A stretch of 64,000 nucleotides of DNA from the NCBI GenBank assembly GCA_963533935.1, contig CAUSQL010000005.1:5057-69056 (forward strand), given 5' to 3'. Positions 48,099-56,755 of the stretch are shown here, in pieces. A program made the translations under genes and the position numbers. The stretch's first letter is position 1; each line of letters starts with the position of its first letter. The notes below the pieces were generated by a model that had not been told where the DNA came from, did no database searches, and worked only from the letters and a program-made list of their open reading frames with translations. The DNA is from CAUSKK01 sp963533935 (GTDB lineage: Bacteria; Pseudomonadota; Gammaproteobacteria; Cardiobacteriales; Cardiobacteriaceae).

Positions 48099-49969
48099 AG
48101 ATTTTCTTCCTCAATGTCGTTGTTCGGCCGCCGCCCCGGGCGGTGTTTCTTCAGGTAAACCAGCAGCAGCGACAGGCAGGCCGGCGTTACCCCCTGAATG
48201 CGGCTGGCCTGGTCGATGTTCTCCGGCTGGACCCGGTTTAATTTCTCCGTCAGCTCCGCCGACAGGCCGCGCACCTGGCGGTAGTCGAAGTTCTGCGGCA
48301 GCCGGCGGGCCACGTTGGCCTGCAGCTGGGCCACCTCCTCCCGCTGGCGCTTCAGATAGCCGGCGTACTTGGCGTTAATGTCAATCTGCTCGATGATGTC
48401 CGGCGCCAACCCCGGCGCGGCAAATTCCGAAAACTGCGCTAGGGTGCCGTAGTCCACCTCCGGCCGCTTCAGCAATTCCAGGGCCGGCAGATTGTGGCTG
48501 CTGTTAAAGCGTTCCCCCCGGATTAGGACGGTCTGTAGCCGCTGCTGTTCCCGTTCCAGCGCCTCCATCTTCTCACTGAACCGTTGGAAGCGGGCCGGGG
48601 AGACCACGCCCAGCCCGTGGCCCAGGGCGGTGAGCCGCTGGTCCGCATTGTCCTCCCGCAGCAGTAGCCGGTACTCGGCGCGGCTGGTGAACATGCGGTA
48701 GGGCTCGCTGGTGCCGAGGCTGATTAGGTCGTCCACCAATACGCCCAGATAGGCCTGGTCGCGGCGCGGGTACCAGGGTTCCTGGCCCCGGCAGCGGAGG
48801 GCGCCGTTAATGCCCGCCAGCAGGCCCTGGGCCGCCGCCTCCTCGTAGCCGGTGGTGCCGTTGATTTGCCCGGCGAAGAAGAGATTTTTAATGGCCTTGG
48901 TTTCCAGGGAATGGCGCAGGCCCTGCGGGTCGAAGTAGTCGTACTCGATGGCGTAGCCGGGGCGGGTAATCTGCGCCCGCTCCAAACCTTTAATGGAGTG
49001 GATATAGGCCAGCTGGGTGGCGAAGGGCAGGCTGGTGGACAGGCCGTTGGGGTAGAGCTCGTTTGTTTGCAGGCTCTCCGGTTCAATAAATACCTGGTGG
49101 CTGTCCCGGTCGGCGAAGCGCATCACCTTATCTTCGATGGACGGGCAGTAGCGTGGCCCCACCCCTTCAATTAAACCGGAATACATGGGCGACTGGTCCA
49201 GGGCGCCGCGAATGATGTGGTGGGTCTGGCCGTTGGTGTGGGCGATAAAGCAGCTCACCTGCCGCGGGTGCGGCAGTTTCTCCTGGGAAAAATAGAGGGC
49301 ATCGCCGTCGCCGGGCTGTTCGGCCAATTGGCTGAAGTCCACCGTGCGCGCGTCCAACCGCGGCGGCGTGCCGGTTTTCAGGCGCCCCACCCCCAGGGCC
49401 ATTTCCCGCAGCCGTGCCGCCAGCAGCTCACTGGCCGGGTCGCCGGCGCGGCCGCCGGCAAAGCTGTGCAGGCCCACGTGGATTTTCCCCGCGAGAAAGG
49501 TGCCGGCGGTGAGGATAACCGTCTGGCCGTGGAAATCAATCTGGTGCTGGGTTCTCACCCCACGCACCTGGCCGGCGGCGACGATTAGGTCGCTGACCGC
49601 GGTCTGGAAAATTTGCAGATTTGCCTGGTTCTCCACCAGCTGGCGTATGGCGAGGCGATACAGCTGCCGGTCGGCCTGGGCTCGAGTGGCCCGCACCGCC
49701 GGCCCCTTGCGGCTATTGAGGGTGCGCCACTGAATGCCGGCCAAATCGGCGGCCCGGCCCATGAGCCCGTCCAGGGCGTCGATTTCCCGCACCAGATGGC
49801 CCTTGCCAATGCCGCCGATGGCCGGATTACAGCTCATCAGGCCGATGGTTTCTAAATTGTGGCTGAGCAGCAGGGTTTTCACGCCCATGCGCGCTGCGGC
49901 CGCCGCCGCCTCCACCCCCGCGTGGCCGCCGCCGACCACGATGACATCAAATTCTTCTGGATAAATCAT
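48095..49969 (-). CDS. mnmG: tRNA uridine-5-carboxymethylaminomethyl enzyme MnmG
   Basis: MnmG (GidA), with MnmE, modifies wobble uridine 34 of several tRNAs, using FAD. The 624-residue product begins MIYPEEFDVIVVGGGHAGVE with the FAD-binding GGGHAG. It then has SCNPAIGGIGKGHLVREIDALDG, GTFLAGKIHVG and the C-terminal YAGYLKRQ, all diagnostic. The ATG at 49969 overlaps the yggT stop (ATGA), and longer in-frame starts would run through yggT. In many bacteria mnmG is near the origin with rsmG or parA, but here it sits between yggT and thrC, and no origin signs are visible. Confidence 0.95.
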   Translation of the reverse strand: MIYPEEFDVIVVGGGHAGVEAAAAAARMGVKTLLLSHNLETIGLMSCNPAIGGIGKGHLVREIDALDGLMGRAADLAGIQWRTLNSRKGPAVRATRAQADRQLYRLAIRQLVENQANLQIFQTAVSDLIVAAGQVRGVRTQHQIDFHGQTVILTAGTFLAGKIHVGLHSFAGGRAGDPASELLAARLREMALGVGRLKTGTPPRLDARTVDFSQLAEQPGDGDALYFSQEKLPHPRQVSCFIAHTNGQTHHIIRGALDQSPMYSGLIEGVGPRYCPSIEDKVMRFADRDSHQVFIEPESLQTNELYPNGLSTSLPFATQLAYIHSIKGLERAQITRPGYAIEYDYFDPQGLRHSLETKAIKNLFFAGQINGTTGYEEAAAQGLLAGINGALRCRGQEPWYPRRDQAYLGVLVDDLISLGTSEPYRMFTSRAEYRLLLREDNADQRLTALGHGLGVVSPARFQRFSEKMEALEREQQRLQTVLIRGERFNSSHNLPALELLKRPEVDYGTLAQFSEFAAPGLAPDIIEQIDINAKYAGYLKRQREEVAQLQANVARRLPQNFDYRQVRGLSAELTEKLNRVQPENIDQASRIQGVTPACLSLLLVYLKKHRPGRRPNNDIEEENL

Positions 49970-50496
49970 GAAAGTAAACTCGCCAGTAGCCAGCGGAACA
50001 GTTGTAGGCACAGCACGGCAATGAGCGGTGCCAGGTCGAACATGCCCACCTTGGTGGGCAGCAGGCGGCGAATGGGCGCTACCAGCCAGTGATGCAGGGC
50101 CAGGGCAATTTGCAGCACCGGCTGGTGCGGGCTGGTTTGCAGCCAGGAGGCCACCACCGCGATGATGAGGCTGTAAAAGGTCAGATTCAGCCAGCAGTCC
50201 AACAGCATGACGCAACCCATGATTAAACCGACAAGGGAAGCGCCCCCCTGTATGTTAATGCTGTGGGCAATAATTAAATTGCTGAGTAGGCAGAATAAAA
50301 AGGCCACCAATAGGGTGGGCCAATCCCAGCGGCCGTGCTGAAGAAAACGAAAGGGCAATAGCAGCGGCTGGGTTAATTCATAAATGCGTCGGGCCAAGGG
50401 ATTAAAGGCGTAGAGGCCATAAAAGCTAATGTGCCAGCGGATTAGGAGCAGGCCCACCAGCGAATAAACAATTAGAAAAAATATATTGGCGGCCAT
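49966..50496 (-). CDS. yggT: YggT-family membrane protein carrying a repeat-encoded segment
   Basis: The 176-residue product has two YGGT units, each with paired membrane helices. FYGLYAFNPLARRIYELTQPLLLPFR ends the first half (conserved core LTQPLLLPFR), and HHWLVAPIRRLLP ends the second. Members are often next to proC, as here. Some are linked to osmotic shock or cell division, but the role is open. I chose the ATG at 50496, which shares a base with the proC stop, over the TTG two codons earlier. The segment NIQGGASLVG in the loop between helices is encoded by a dyad repeat unit (50226-50256), apparently a tolerated in-frame insertion. Confidence 0.85.
   Translation of the reverse strand: MAANIFFLIVYSLVGLLLIRWHISFYGLYAFNPLARRIYELTQPLLLPFRFLQHGRWDWPTLLVAFLFCLLSNLIIAHSINIQGGASLVGLIMGCVMLLDCWLNLTFYSLIIAVVASWLQTSPHQPVLQIALALHHWLVAPIRRLLPTKVGMFDLAPLIAVLCLQLFRWLLASLLS
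50226..50256. repeat. repeat unit inside the yggT coding sequence
   Basis: On the minus strand the sequence runs ACATACAGGGGGGCGCTTCC then CTTGTCGG. It is almost the same as the unit between livM and livG (31537-31577). It keeps the reading frame open. Confidence 0.75.
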
Positions 50497-51323
50497 TACC
50501 AATCCCTGGTTAATTCTTCGCCCAGCTGATTGCTGCGCTGCACCACGGCGGCCAGGGCCTGGCCGACGATTTGGTCAATCTGGCTGTCCTCCAGCGCCTG
50601 CAACCCGGCAGCGGTGGTGCCGCCGGGTGTGGCGATGGCATTCACGAAGCCGGCGAAGCTACCGTTCTCCTCCTCCAGCGCTAGCACCGCGGCGCCGAAG
50701 AAGGTTTGGCTGACCATGTCGTAGAGGGTTTCTTTGTCGAAGCCGTAGCTTTCGCCGGCGCGGGCGAAGGCCTCCATCAGCCGGAACACCAGACCAATGC
50801 CCGAGGCGGCCAGGGCGATGACCCCGTCCAGCTGGGTTTCGTCCTCCAGCCATTCGGTGCCACCGACGGCGGCGAAGATGCTGTCCACCAGCTGCTCTTC
50901 GTCCTCGTCCAGCTGGCTGTCGCTGTAGATGCCGGTGAGGGCGGCCTGCCGGCGCACGGCCATGTTCGGCATGGCGCGGATTAAAGCCACCTCATCGCCG
51001 AGAATGTCCCGGTATTTTTCCAGGGGAATGCCGGCCACCAGGGTGATAATTAATTTATCCGTTAAATCGTAATTAGCCATTTCCCGTAATAGTTCTTCTA
51101 AATGGGCTGGCCTAACTCCGATAATTAAAACTTGCGCCTGCTCATATATAAAACGATTATCCCTAGAGCATTTAATTTTATAATTATTTTCTATTTGTTC
51201 CGCAGTGGCTTTAGACTTGCAAGAAGCAATAAGGCTAGCGAATTGCTTATCCTGTAATAATCCTGCGATGATGGCGCCACTTAAATGGCCGGCACCAATA
51301 AATCCAATGGTTTGAGAAAACAT
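50496..51323 (-). CDS. proC: pyrroline-5-carboxylate reductase
   Basis: ProC performs the last step of proline synthesis, using NAD(P)H. The 275-residue product has the Rossmann GFIGAGHLSGAI at 7-18, RAMPNMA, and the C-terminal signature with FVNAIATPGGTTAAGL. Length is typical. The first 90 codons are visibly more AT-rich (many AAT, ATT, TTA, ATA) than the remainder and than neighbouring genes. It is divergent from pilT, with 63 bases between the starts, and overlaps yggT at its stop. Confidence 0.93.
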   Translation of the reverse strand: MFSQTIGFIGAGHLSGAIIAGLLQDKQFASLIASCKSKATAEQIENNYKIKCSRDNRFIYEQAQVLIIGVRPAHLEELLREMANYDLTDKLIITLVAGIPLEKYRDILGDEVALIRAMPNMAVRRQAALTGIYSDSQLDEDEEQLVDSIFAAVGGTEWLEDETQLDGVIALAASGIGLVFRLMEAFARAGESYGFDKETLYDMVSQTFFGAAVLALEEENGSFAGFVNAIATPGGTTAAGLQALEDSQIDQIVGQALAAVVQRSNQLGEELTRDW

Positions 51324-51386
51324 TAGGTTTTTCCTAGCAATTCAAAGGGAAAATTTTAACATTTTAATTTTTATAAGGAATTTGAT

Positions 51387-52442
51387 ATGTCAGAAGAAAT
51401 GAAATTGGACGACCTTTTGCGTTTTACCTTTAAGCAAAAGGCGTCCGACTTGCATTTAAGCGCCGGCTTGCCCCCCATGATTCGGGTGGACGGGGACGTG
51501 AAGCGCCTCAATGTGCCCGATTTAACCTCCGAAGGTCTACGGAAAATGATTTATCAAATCATGAACGACGACCAGGTGAAGAACTTTGAAGAAAGTCTCG
51601 AGGCGGACTTCTCCACGGAAATCAAGGGCATTTCCCGCTTCCGGGTAAACGTGTTCAACCAGAACCGCGGCATCGGCGTGGTCTTCCGGACCATTCCCTC
51701 CAAGGTGCTAACTCTGGAAGAGCTGCAGGCCCCCGAGAAATTTAAGGACATCATCGACGTGCCCCGCGGCCTGGTGCTGGTTACCGGCCCCACCGGTTCC
51801 GGCAAGTCCACCACCCTGGCGGCCATGTTGAACCACATCAATGACACTAAGCACGAGCACATTCTGACCATCGAAGACCCCATCGAATTCGTACACGAAT
51901 CGAAGAAATGTCTCATTAACCAGCGGGAAGTGCACCGGGACACTAAGAGCTTTAACAACGCCCTGCGGGCGGCGCTGCGGGAAGACCCGGACATCATTCT
52001 GGTGGGCGAGCTGCGGGACTTGGAAACCATTCGCCTGGCGCTGACCGCTGCGGAAACGGGCCACTTGGTGTTCGGCACCCTGCACACCAGTTCGGCGCCC
52101 AAGACCATTGACCGGATTATCGACGTGTTCCCGGCAGAGGAGAAACAGCTGGTGCGTTCCATGTTGTCCGAGTCCCTGCGGGCGGTGGTGGCGCAAACCC
52201 TACTGAAAAAAGTTGGCGGCGGTCGGATTGCCGCCCACGAAGTGCTGGTGGCCACCTCGGCGGTGAAAAACCTGATTCGGGAGGACAAAATCGCCCAGAT
52301 TTACTCCATGATTCAGACCGGTTCCCAGTACGGCATGCAGACCCTTGACCAGAACCTGCAGAACCTGGTGAAGAGCGGCATGGTTACCCAGGAAATGGCG
52401 GCCACCAAGGCCAACGACAAGACTCTCTTCGGCGTTTATTAG
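51387..52442 (+). CDS. pilT: type IV pilus retraction ATPase PilT
   Basis: PilT is the hexameric ATPase that depolymerises type IV pili for twitching and DNA uptake. The 351-residue product has Walker A GPTGSGKS at 134-141, the Asp box ILTIEDPIEF, Walker B DPDIILVGELRD, the His box GHLVFGTLHTSSA and the C-terminal AIRNLIRE-like motif (here VKNLIREDK) needed for retraction. AAGGAA precedes the start. pilU follows 10 bases after. Confidence 0.96.
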   Translation: MSEEMKLDDLLRFTFKQKASDLHLSAGLPPMIRVDGDVKRLNVPDLTSEGLRKMIYQIMNDDQVKNFEESLEADFSTEIKGISRFRVNVFNQNRGIGVVFRTIPSKVLTLEELQAPEKFKDIIDVPRGLVLVTGPTGSGKSTTLAAMLNHINDTKHEHILTIEDPIEFVHESKKCLINQREVHRDTKSFNNALRAALREDPDIILVGELRDLETIRLALTAAETGHLVFGTLHTSSAPKTIDRIIDVFPAEEKQLVRSMLSESLRAVVAQTLLKKVGGGRIAAHEVLVATSAVKNLIREDKIAQIYSMIQTGSQYGMQTLDQNLQNLVKSGMVTQEMAATKANDKTLFGVY

Positions 52443-52452
52443 GAGAATTTTT

Positions 52453-53697
52453 ATGGCATTTAATCCCGAAGCGGAATTTAACCGCGAAGAAATCCGCAAG
52501 CAGTTCGACCAGCTGGTGAAGTTCGCCGCCCAGAACAAGGCCTCGGATATTTTCATCAATACGGACAACTACGTGGGCGTGAAGCTGAACGGCAACATGA
52601 CCTACCTGAAGAATGTCTACATGGGCGAGCAGGACGTTTACAACCTGATTCACACCATCGCCCGGGAGGCCGGCTTCCACGAATTCCTGAAGACCAGCGA
52701 GCTGAACTTCATGGTGGACGTGGAAAACACCACCTACCTGCGGGTTAACGCCTACCGGCAGCGGGGCATGCCCGGCCTGGTCATGCGTTTGATTCCCAAC
52801 GTAATCCCGGACCTGGACGAGCTGAACCTGCCGCACCCGGAAATTCTCAAGCGCATCGCCATGTTGAAGCGGGGCCTGGTCATTGTGGTTGGTGCCACCG
52901 GTAACGGTAAATCCACCACCCTGGCGTCCATGATTGACTACCGCAACGAGAACACCCAGAACCACATCATCACCGTGGAGGACCCCATCGAGTTCATGTA
53001 CAACAGTAAGAAGTGCGTGATTATCCAGCGGGAAGTGGGCATCGACACGGAAAGCTACGGTTCGGCGCTGAAGAACTCCCTGCGCCAGGCGCCGGACGTG
53101 ATTCTCATCGGTGAGATTCGCGACAGCGAAACCATGCAGTACGCCATGCACTTCGCCGAAACGGGTCACCTGTGTTTGGCCACCCTCCACGCCACCAACT
53201 CCGTGCAGGCCCTCGACCGGATTTTCAACTTCTTCCCCCGCGACCAGCGCACCCAGCTGCAGGTGGAACTGTCGGAAAACCTGCGCTGCCTGATTACCCA
53301 GCGCCTGCTGCCGCGCTCCGACGGCACCGGCCGGGTCGTCGCCATGGAAATGATGATGAACACGCCCTACATCGAGCACCTGATTCACGAGGGTAACTTT
53401 GGCGCAATCCCCGAAGCCATGGAACGGGGCAACCCGGACGACGGCGTCTTCACCTTCGACCGCTGCATCTTTGACCTCTACGAGCGCGGCGACATCGACT
53501 ACAAGGACGCGCTGCAGTATGTGGAATCGCCGAACAACTTCCGCATTCGCATTCGGGCCGAGTCCAACCGGCGTCTGCCCGAGGAGCTGCAATCCCGCGG
53601 CAACGACTTCCGCATCACTTCGGACGACATGCTGGAACGGCAGATTGCCATGAAGGAGCGGGCCGCCCGCGAGGAGAGAAAACGCAAGGGCGAATAA
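52453..53697 (+). CDS. pilU: type IV pilus retraction ATPase accessory PilU
   Basis: PilU is a PilT paralogue that assists retraction. The 414-residue product is longer than PilT at the C-terminus, with a charged tail rich in Arg, Glu and Lys, as in other PilU proteins. Walker A reads GATGNGKST (147-155), with Asn where most PilT/PilU have Ser. The Asp box TVEDPIEF, Walker B APDVILIGEIRD and His box GHLCLATLHATN are intact. It is followed by an excellent terminator. The presence of both ATPases implies functional retractile pili and possibly competence. Confidence 0.94.
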   Translation: MAFNPEAEFNREEIRKQFDQLVKFAAQNKASDIFINTDNYVGVKLNGNMTYLKNVYMGEQDVYNLIHTIAREAGFHEFLKTSELNFMVDVENTTYLRVNAYRQRGMPGLVMRLIPNVIPDLDELNLPHPEILKRIAMLKRGLVIVVGATGNGKSTTLASMIDYRNENTQNHIITVEDPIEFMYNSKKCVIIQREVGIDTESYGSALKNSLRQAPDVILIGEIRDSETMQYAMHFAETGHLCLATLHATNSVQALDRIFNFFPRDQRTQLQVELSENLRCLITQRLLPRSDGTGRVVAMEMMMNTPYIEHLIHEGNFGAIPEAMERGNPDDGVFTFDRCIFDLYERGDIDYKDALQYVESPNNFRIRIRAESNRRLPEELQSRGNDFRITSDDMLERQIAMKERAAREERKRKGE

Positions 53698-53718
53698 ACT
53701 TTCCTGCAAATTCCTTAG

Positions 53719-53744
53719 CCCCGGCTCCGGCCGGGGTTTTTTTT
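53719..53744 (+). terminator. pilU terminator
   Basis: CCCCGGC (53719-53725) pairs with GCCGGGG (53730-53736) over a four-base loop and is followed by eight T. Confidence 0.92.
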
Positions 53745-53749
53745 ATGGC

Positions 53750-53831
53750 CATTTACCGACGGAGGGGCGCTTAGCTTGTATGTTTAAATGGCTCAAATTA
53801 CATACACTATAAGCGCCCGTCTGTCTGTAAA
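53750..53831. repeat. dyad repeat pair after pilU
   Basis: Two facing units (ACCGACGGAGGGGCGCTTAG and partner) with unequal cores (AGCTT against CTATA) lie directly after the pilU terminator. The transcript end therefore does not depend on them here. Confidence 0.75.
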
Positions 53832-53907
53832 TAACGGTTTGGGCGGCCCGGCGCCGGCGCATAATTAGCCTCGCCGCCACGATTAGGCGCCATTAACAGG
53901 AATTTGC

Positions 53908-54948
53908 ATGAGTCTGCCGGAACCCATTAATAACAGCATCGTCGCCCGCGCCAGCGGCAAGGTCATCATCAGCGGTGAACACGCCATCATCTACGGCGCC
54001 CCGGCGCTGGTGGCCGGCGTCGCCCGCTACAGCACCGTGCGCTTCACCCCGCACCAGGAGCACCATTTGCGCACCATACTTAAGGATTTCAGCGCCGACC
54101 CGGTCTCCTATCCCCTGAACCGGCTGAAACATTTCTGCGACCGCCTCGACCGGCACTTTGAGGAATTTCTCGCCGGCCGCCGGCCCATTAAAAACATTCT
54201 CAGCCGCCCCGACGACCTGCTGGCCTACAGCCTGGCGAGCCTGGCCAAGCGGGTGCTGCCGCTGCGCGGCCGGCTGGAAACCAGTTCGGAGCTGCCGCTG
54301 GGCGCCGGCATGGGCTCGTCGGCGGCCATCATTGCTGCGGCGCTGCTGATTCACGAGCATTTGAGCAGGCAGCCCCTGAGCCCCGACGAGCGCTTCCGGC
54401 AAATCCGCTTCTGCGAACGGCTGCAGCACGGCCGGGGCAGCGCCCTGGACGCGGCGGCGGTAACTTACGGCGGCCTGCTGCGGGTGGAGAACGACCAGCC
54501 GCAGCCGCGGGACTATTCCCTGGAAAATTTCTACTACCTGCTGGACGGCATTCCCCAATCCAGCACCGGCGAATGCGTGGCCCAGGTGCGGCAGCGCTAC
54601 GCCAGCGACCTGGGCCTGTGGCAGGAGTTCGCCGCGGTAATTAACGACCTGGATAAATCCTTGGGGGCGGGGCAAAGCCCGGTGGCGGCGCTGCGGGCCA
54701 ATCAGCGGCTGCTGGAACGGCTGGGGGTGGTACCGGAGGGCACGCGGCAATTAATCCGCCAGCTGGAGGCCACCGGCGCCACGGTGAAAATCAGCGGTGC
54801 CGGTTCCGTGCGCGGCGGCAGCGGCGGCATGCTGCTGGTCTATCAGCCGGACCCCCAGGCCTGGGCGGATTTTCTAAATGTTAATCCGGGGAGATTCGCG
54901 GGCAAGCTGGAACTGGCCCGGGGCGGGCCGCAGCTGCTCAGAATTTAG
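53908..54948 (+). CDS. GHMP kinase, mevalonate-kinase-like
   Basis: The 346-residue product has the three GHMP kinase motifs: GKVIISGEHAIIYGAPAL at 17-34, the ATP loop PLGAGMGSSAA at 130-140, and KISGAGSVRGGSGG near 294-307. The catalytic Asp is probably Asp181 in GSALDAAAVTYGG. Motif 1 with GEHAxxYG and the HGxGSxxD segment are features of mevalonate and related kinases, rather than galactokinase, homoserine kinase or IspE. That fits an isoprenoid supply by the mevalonate route, consistent with the absence of dxr beside uppS. Phosphomevalonate kinase is the main alternative. It is monocistronic as far as can be seen. Confidence 0.75.
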   Translation: MSLPEPINNSIVARASGKVIISGEHAIIYGAPALVAGVARYSTVRFTPHQEHHLRTILKDFSADPVSYPLNRLKHFCDRLDRHFEEFLAGRRPIKNILSRPDDLLAYSLASLAKRVLPLRGRLETSSELPLGAGMGSSAAIIAAALLIHEHLSRQPLSPDERFRQIRFCERLQHGRGSALDAAAVTYGGLLRVENDQPQPRDYSLENFYYLLDGIPQSSTGECVAQVRQRYASDLGLWQEFAAVINDLDKSLGAGQSPVAALRANQRLLERLGVVPEGTRQLIRQLEATGATVKISGAGSVRGGSGGMLLVYQPDPQAWADFLNVNPGRFAGKLELARGGPQLLRI

Positions 54949-54997
54949 CGGGGGAAAGGCGTAAGATGGCTTTAGTAATTTCAACTGGAGTAATCAC

Positions 54998-56392
54998 ATG
55001 AGTAAAAACACCCGCACCGAACACGACACCATGGGCAATGTGGAAGTGCCCAGCGATGCCTATTGGGGCGCCCAGACCCAGCGCAGCTACCAGAACTTTA
55101 AAATCGGCGGCGAGACCCTGCCGAAGCCGTTGATTGACGCGCTGGCCCTGGTGAAAAAGGCGGCGGCGCTCACCAACCAGGAGCTGGGCCGCATTAAGCC
55201 GGAGCAGGCCGAACTCATTACCAGAGCCGTGGACGACATTCTGGCGGGCAAGCTCGACGGCCAATTCCCGCTGGTGGTCTGGCAGACCGGTTCCGGCACC
55301 CAGTCGAACATGAATTTAAATGAGGTCATTGCCAACCGGGCCAACGAGCTGGCCGGCACCGGCCTGGCCGCCTATCAGCCGGTGCACCCCAACGACCACG
55401 TTAATCACGCCCAATCCACCAATGACAGCTTTCCCACGGCCATTCATGTGGCCAGCGCCATTGAGATTAACCGGATTCTAATTCCCGCCCTGAAAACCCT
55501 GCGCGACACCCTGGCCAAGAAGGCCAAGGAATTTGACCCGATTGTGAAAATCGGCCGCACCCACCTACAGGACGCCACGCCGCTGACCCTGGGCCAGGAA
55601 TTTTCCGGCTACGTGCAGCAGCTGGACAACGGGCTGGAGCGGCTGGAACAGGCGCTCCACTGGCTCTACCAGCTGCCCCTGGGTGGCACCGCCGTAGGTA
55701 CCGGCCTGAACGCCCACCCGGACTACGCGGTGAAGGCGGCGGCCCAGCTGGCCCAGCTGTCTAAGCTGCCCTTCGTAACCGCACCCAATAAATTTGAGGC
55801 CCTGGCCGGCCGCGACGCCTGCGTGTTCGCCTCCGGCGCCCTGAAAGCCCTGGCCGCGAGCCTGAACAAAATCGCCAACGACGTGCGCTGGCTGGCTTCT
55901 GGCCCCCGCTGCGGCCTCGGCGAAATCAAAATTCCCGAGAACGAGCCCGGTTCCTCCATCATGCCCGGCAAGGTTAATCCGACCCAGTGCGAGGCGCTGT
56001 CCATGGTCTGCTGCCAGGTCTTCGGTAACGACACCACCATTAACTTCGCCGGCGCCTCCGGTAACTTTGAGCTGAACGTGTACATGCCAGTGATTGGCTT
56101 TAATCTGCTGCAATCCATTCGTTTGCTGGCCGACGCCGTGAACAGCTTTGAAGAACACTGCGCCCGCGGCATTGAGCCGGTGCGGGAGAAAATCGACTTC
56201 TTCCTGCACAATTCGCTGATGCTGGTTACGGCGCTGAACCGGAAGATTGGCTATGAGAATTCGGCGAAGATTGCGAAGACCGCCTACAAGAACGACAAGT
56301 CCCTGCGGGAAACGGCCATTGAGCTGGGGCTGCTGACAGGTGAAGAGTTCGATGAATTAGTCAAGCCGGAAGACATGGTTAAGCCCAAGTAG
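54998..56392 (+). CDS. fumC: fumarate hydratase class II
   Basis: FumC is the iron-free, oxygen-stable fumarase of the TCA cycle. The 464-residue length is standard. It opens with TEHDTMGNVEVPSDAYWGAQTQRS (core EVPSDAYWGAQTQ). It has QTGSGTQSNMNLNEV, HPNDHVNHAQSTNDSFPTA and the superfamily signature GSSIMPGKVNPTQCE with the catalytic serine loop. CTGGAG precedes the ATG. A good terminator follows. Confidence 0.97.
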   Translation: MSKNTRTEHDTMGNVEVPSDAYWGAQTQRSYQNFKIGGETLPKPLIDALALVKKAAALTNQELGRIKPEQAELITRAVDDILAGKLDGQFPLVVWQTGSGTQSNMNLNEVIANRANELAGTGLAAYQPVHPNDHVNHAQSTNDSFPTAIHVASAIEINRILIPALKTLRDTLAKKAKEFDPIVKIGRTHLQDATPLTLGQEFSGYVQQLDNGLERLEQALHWLYQLPLGGTAVGTGLNAHPDYAVKAAAQLAQLSKLPFVTAPNKFEALAGRDACVFASGALKALAASLNKIANDVRWLASGPRCGLGEIKIPENEPGSSIMPGKVNPTQCEALSMVCCQVFGNDTTINFAGASGNFELNVYMPVIGFNLLQSIRLLADAVNSFEEHCARGIEPVREKIDFFLHNSLMLVTALNRKIGYENSAKIAKTAYKNDKSLRETAIELGLLTGEEFDELVKPEDMVKPK

Positions 56393-56426
56393 GCGACCAG
56401 ATAGGTTTTAACTCTAGAAGCACTTA

Positions 56427-56450
56427 CCGCCCCGCCGGGGCGGTTTTTTT
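56427..56450 (+). terminator. fumC terminator
   Basis: CCGCCCC (56427-56433) pairs with GGGGCGG (56437-56443) around GCC, followed by seven T. Confidence 0.92.
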
Positions 56451-56461
56451 GTTTTAAGGGC

Positions 56462-56745
56462 CCTTTTACCAACAACAGGGCGCTTTCTCTGTATGTATTT
56501 AAGCGCTAAATACATACAGGGGAAGCGCCCGTTTGTTTGTATAAGCCATTAAACATACGGAGGGGCGCTTAGGCTGTATGTAATTAAACCTTTTAAACAT
56601 ACAGCCTAAGCGCCCGAGCGTTAGCGACCGGCTGGCCGGCGACCGGAGGGAGAACAAGCGTGAGCTCCGCAGGGGCGAACAGCAGTGAAGCGAAGTGAGC
56701 CCCGCAGGGGCGAACAACCGCCCCGTTGTTGGTAATTAACGCATA
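56462..56745. repeat. largest dyad repeat cluster, with a composite GC-rich insert
   Basis: About five units. The pair 56563-56582 with 56597-56615 is perfect over 19 bases with core AGGCT/AGCCT. After it come about 100 bases of GAGCGTTAGCGACCGGC, then AAGCGTGAGCTCCGCAGGGG and two copies of GAGC(T)CCGCAGGGGCGAACA, before a closing CCGCCCCGTTGTTGG end. This is the fullest form of the insertion variant seen elsewhere in short versions. No gene is supported in this gap between fumC and the next, converging gene. Confidence 0.75.
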
Positions 56746-56755
56746 GGTGGAGCTG

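Noticed and set aside
48095..50215. Longer mnmG with an 82-residue N-terminal extension
   Set aside because: The extension overlaps yggT in another frame and is unlike MnmG. The ATG at 49969 gives the standard N-terminus.
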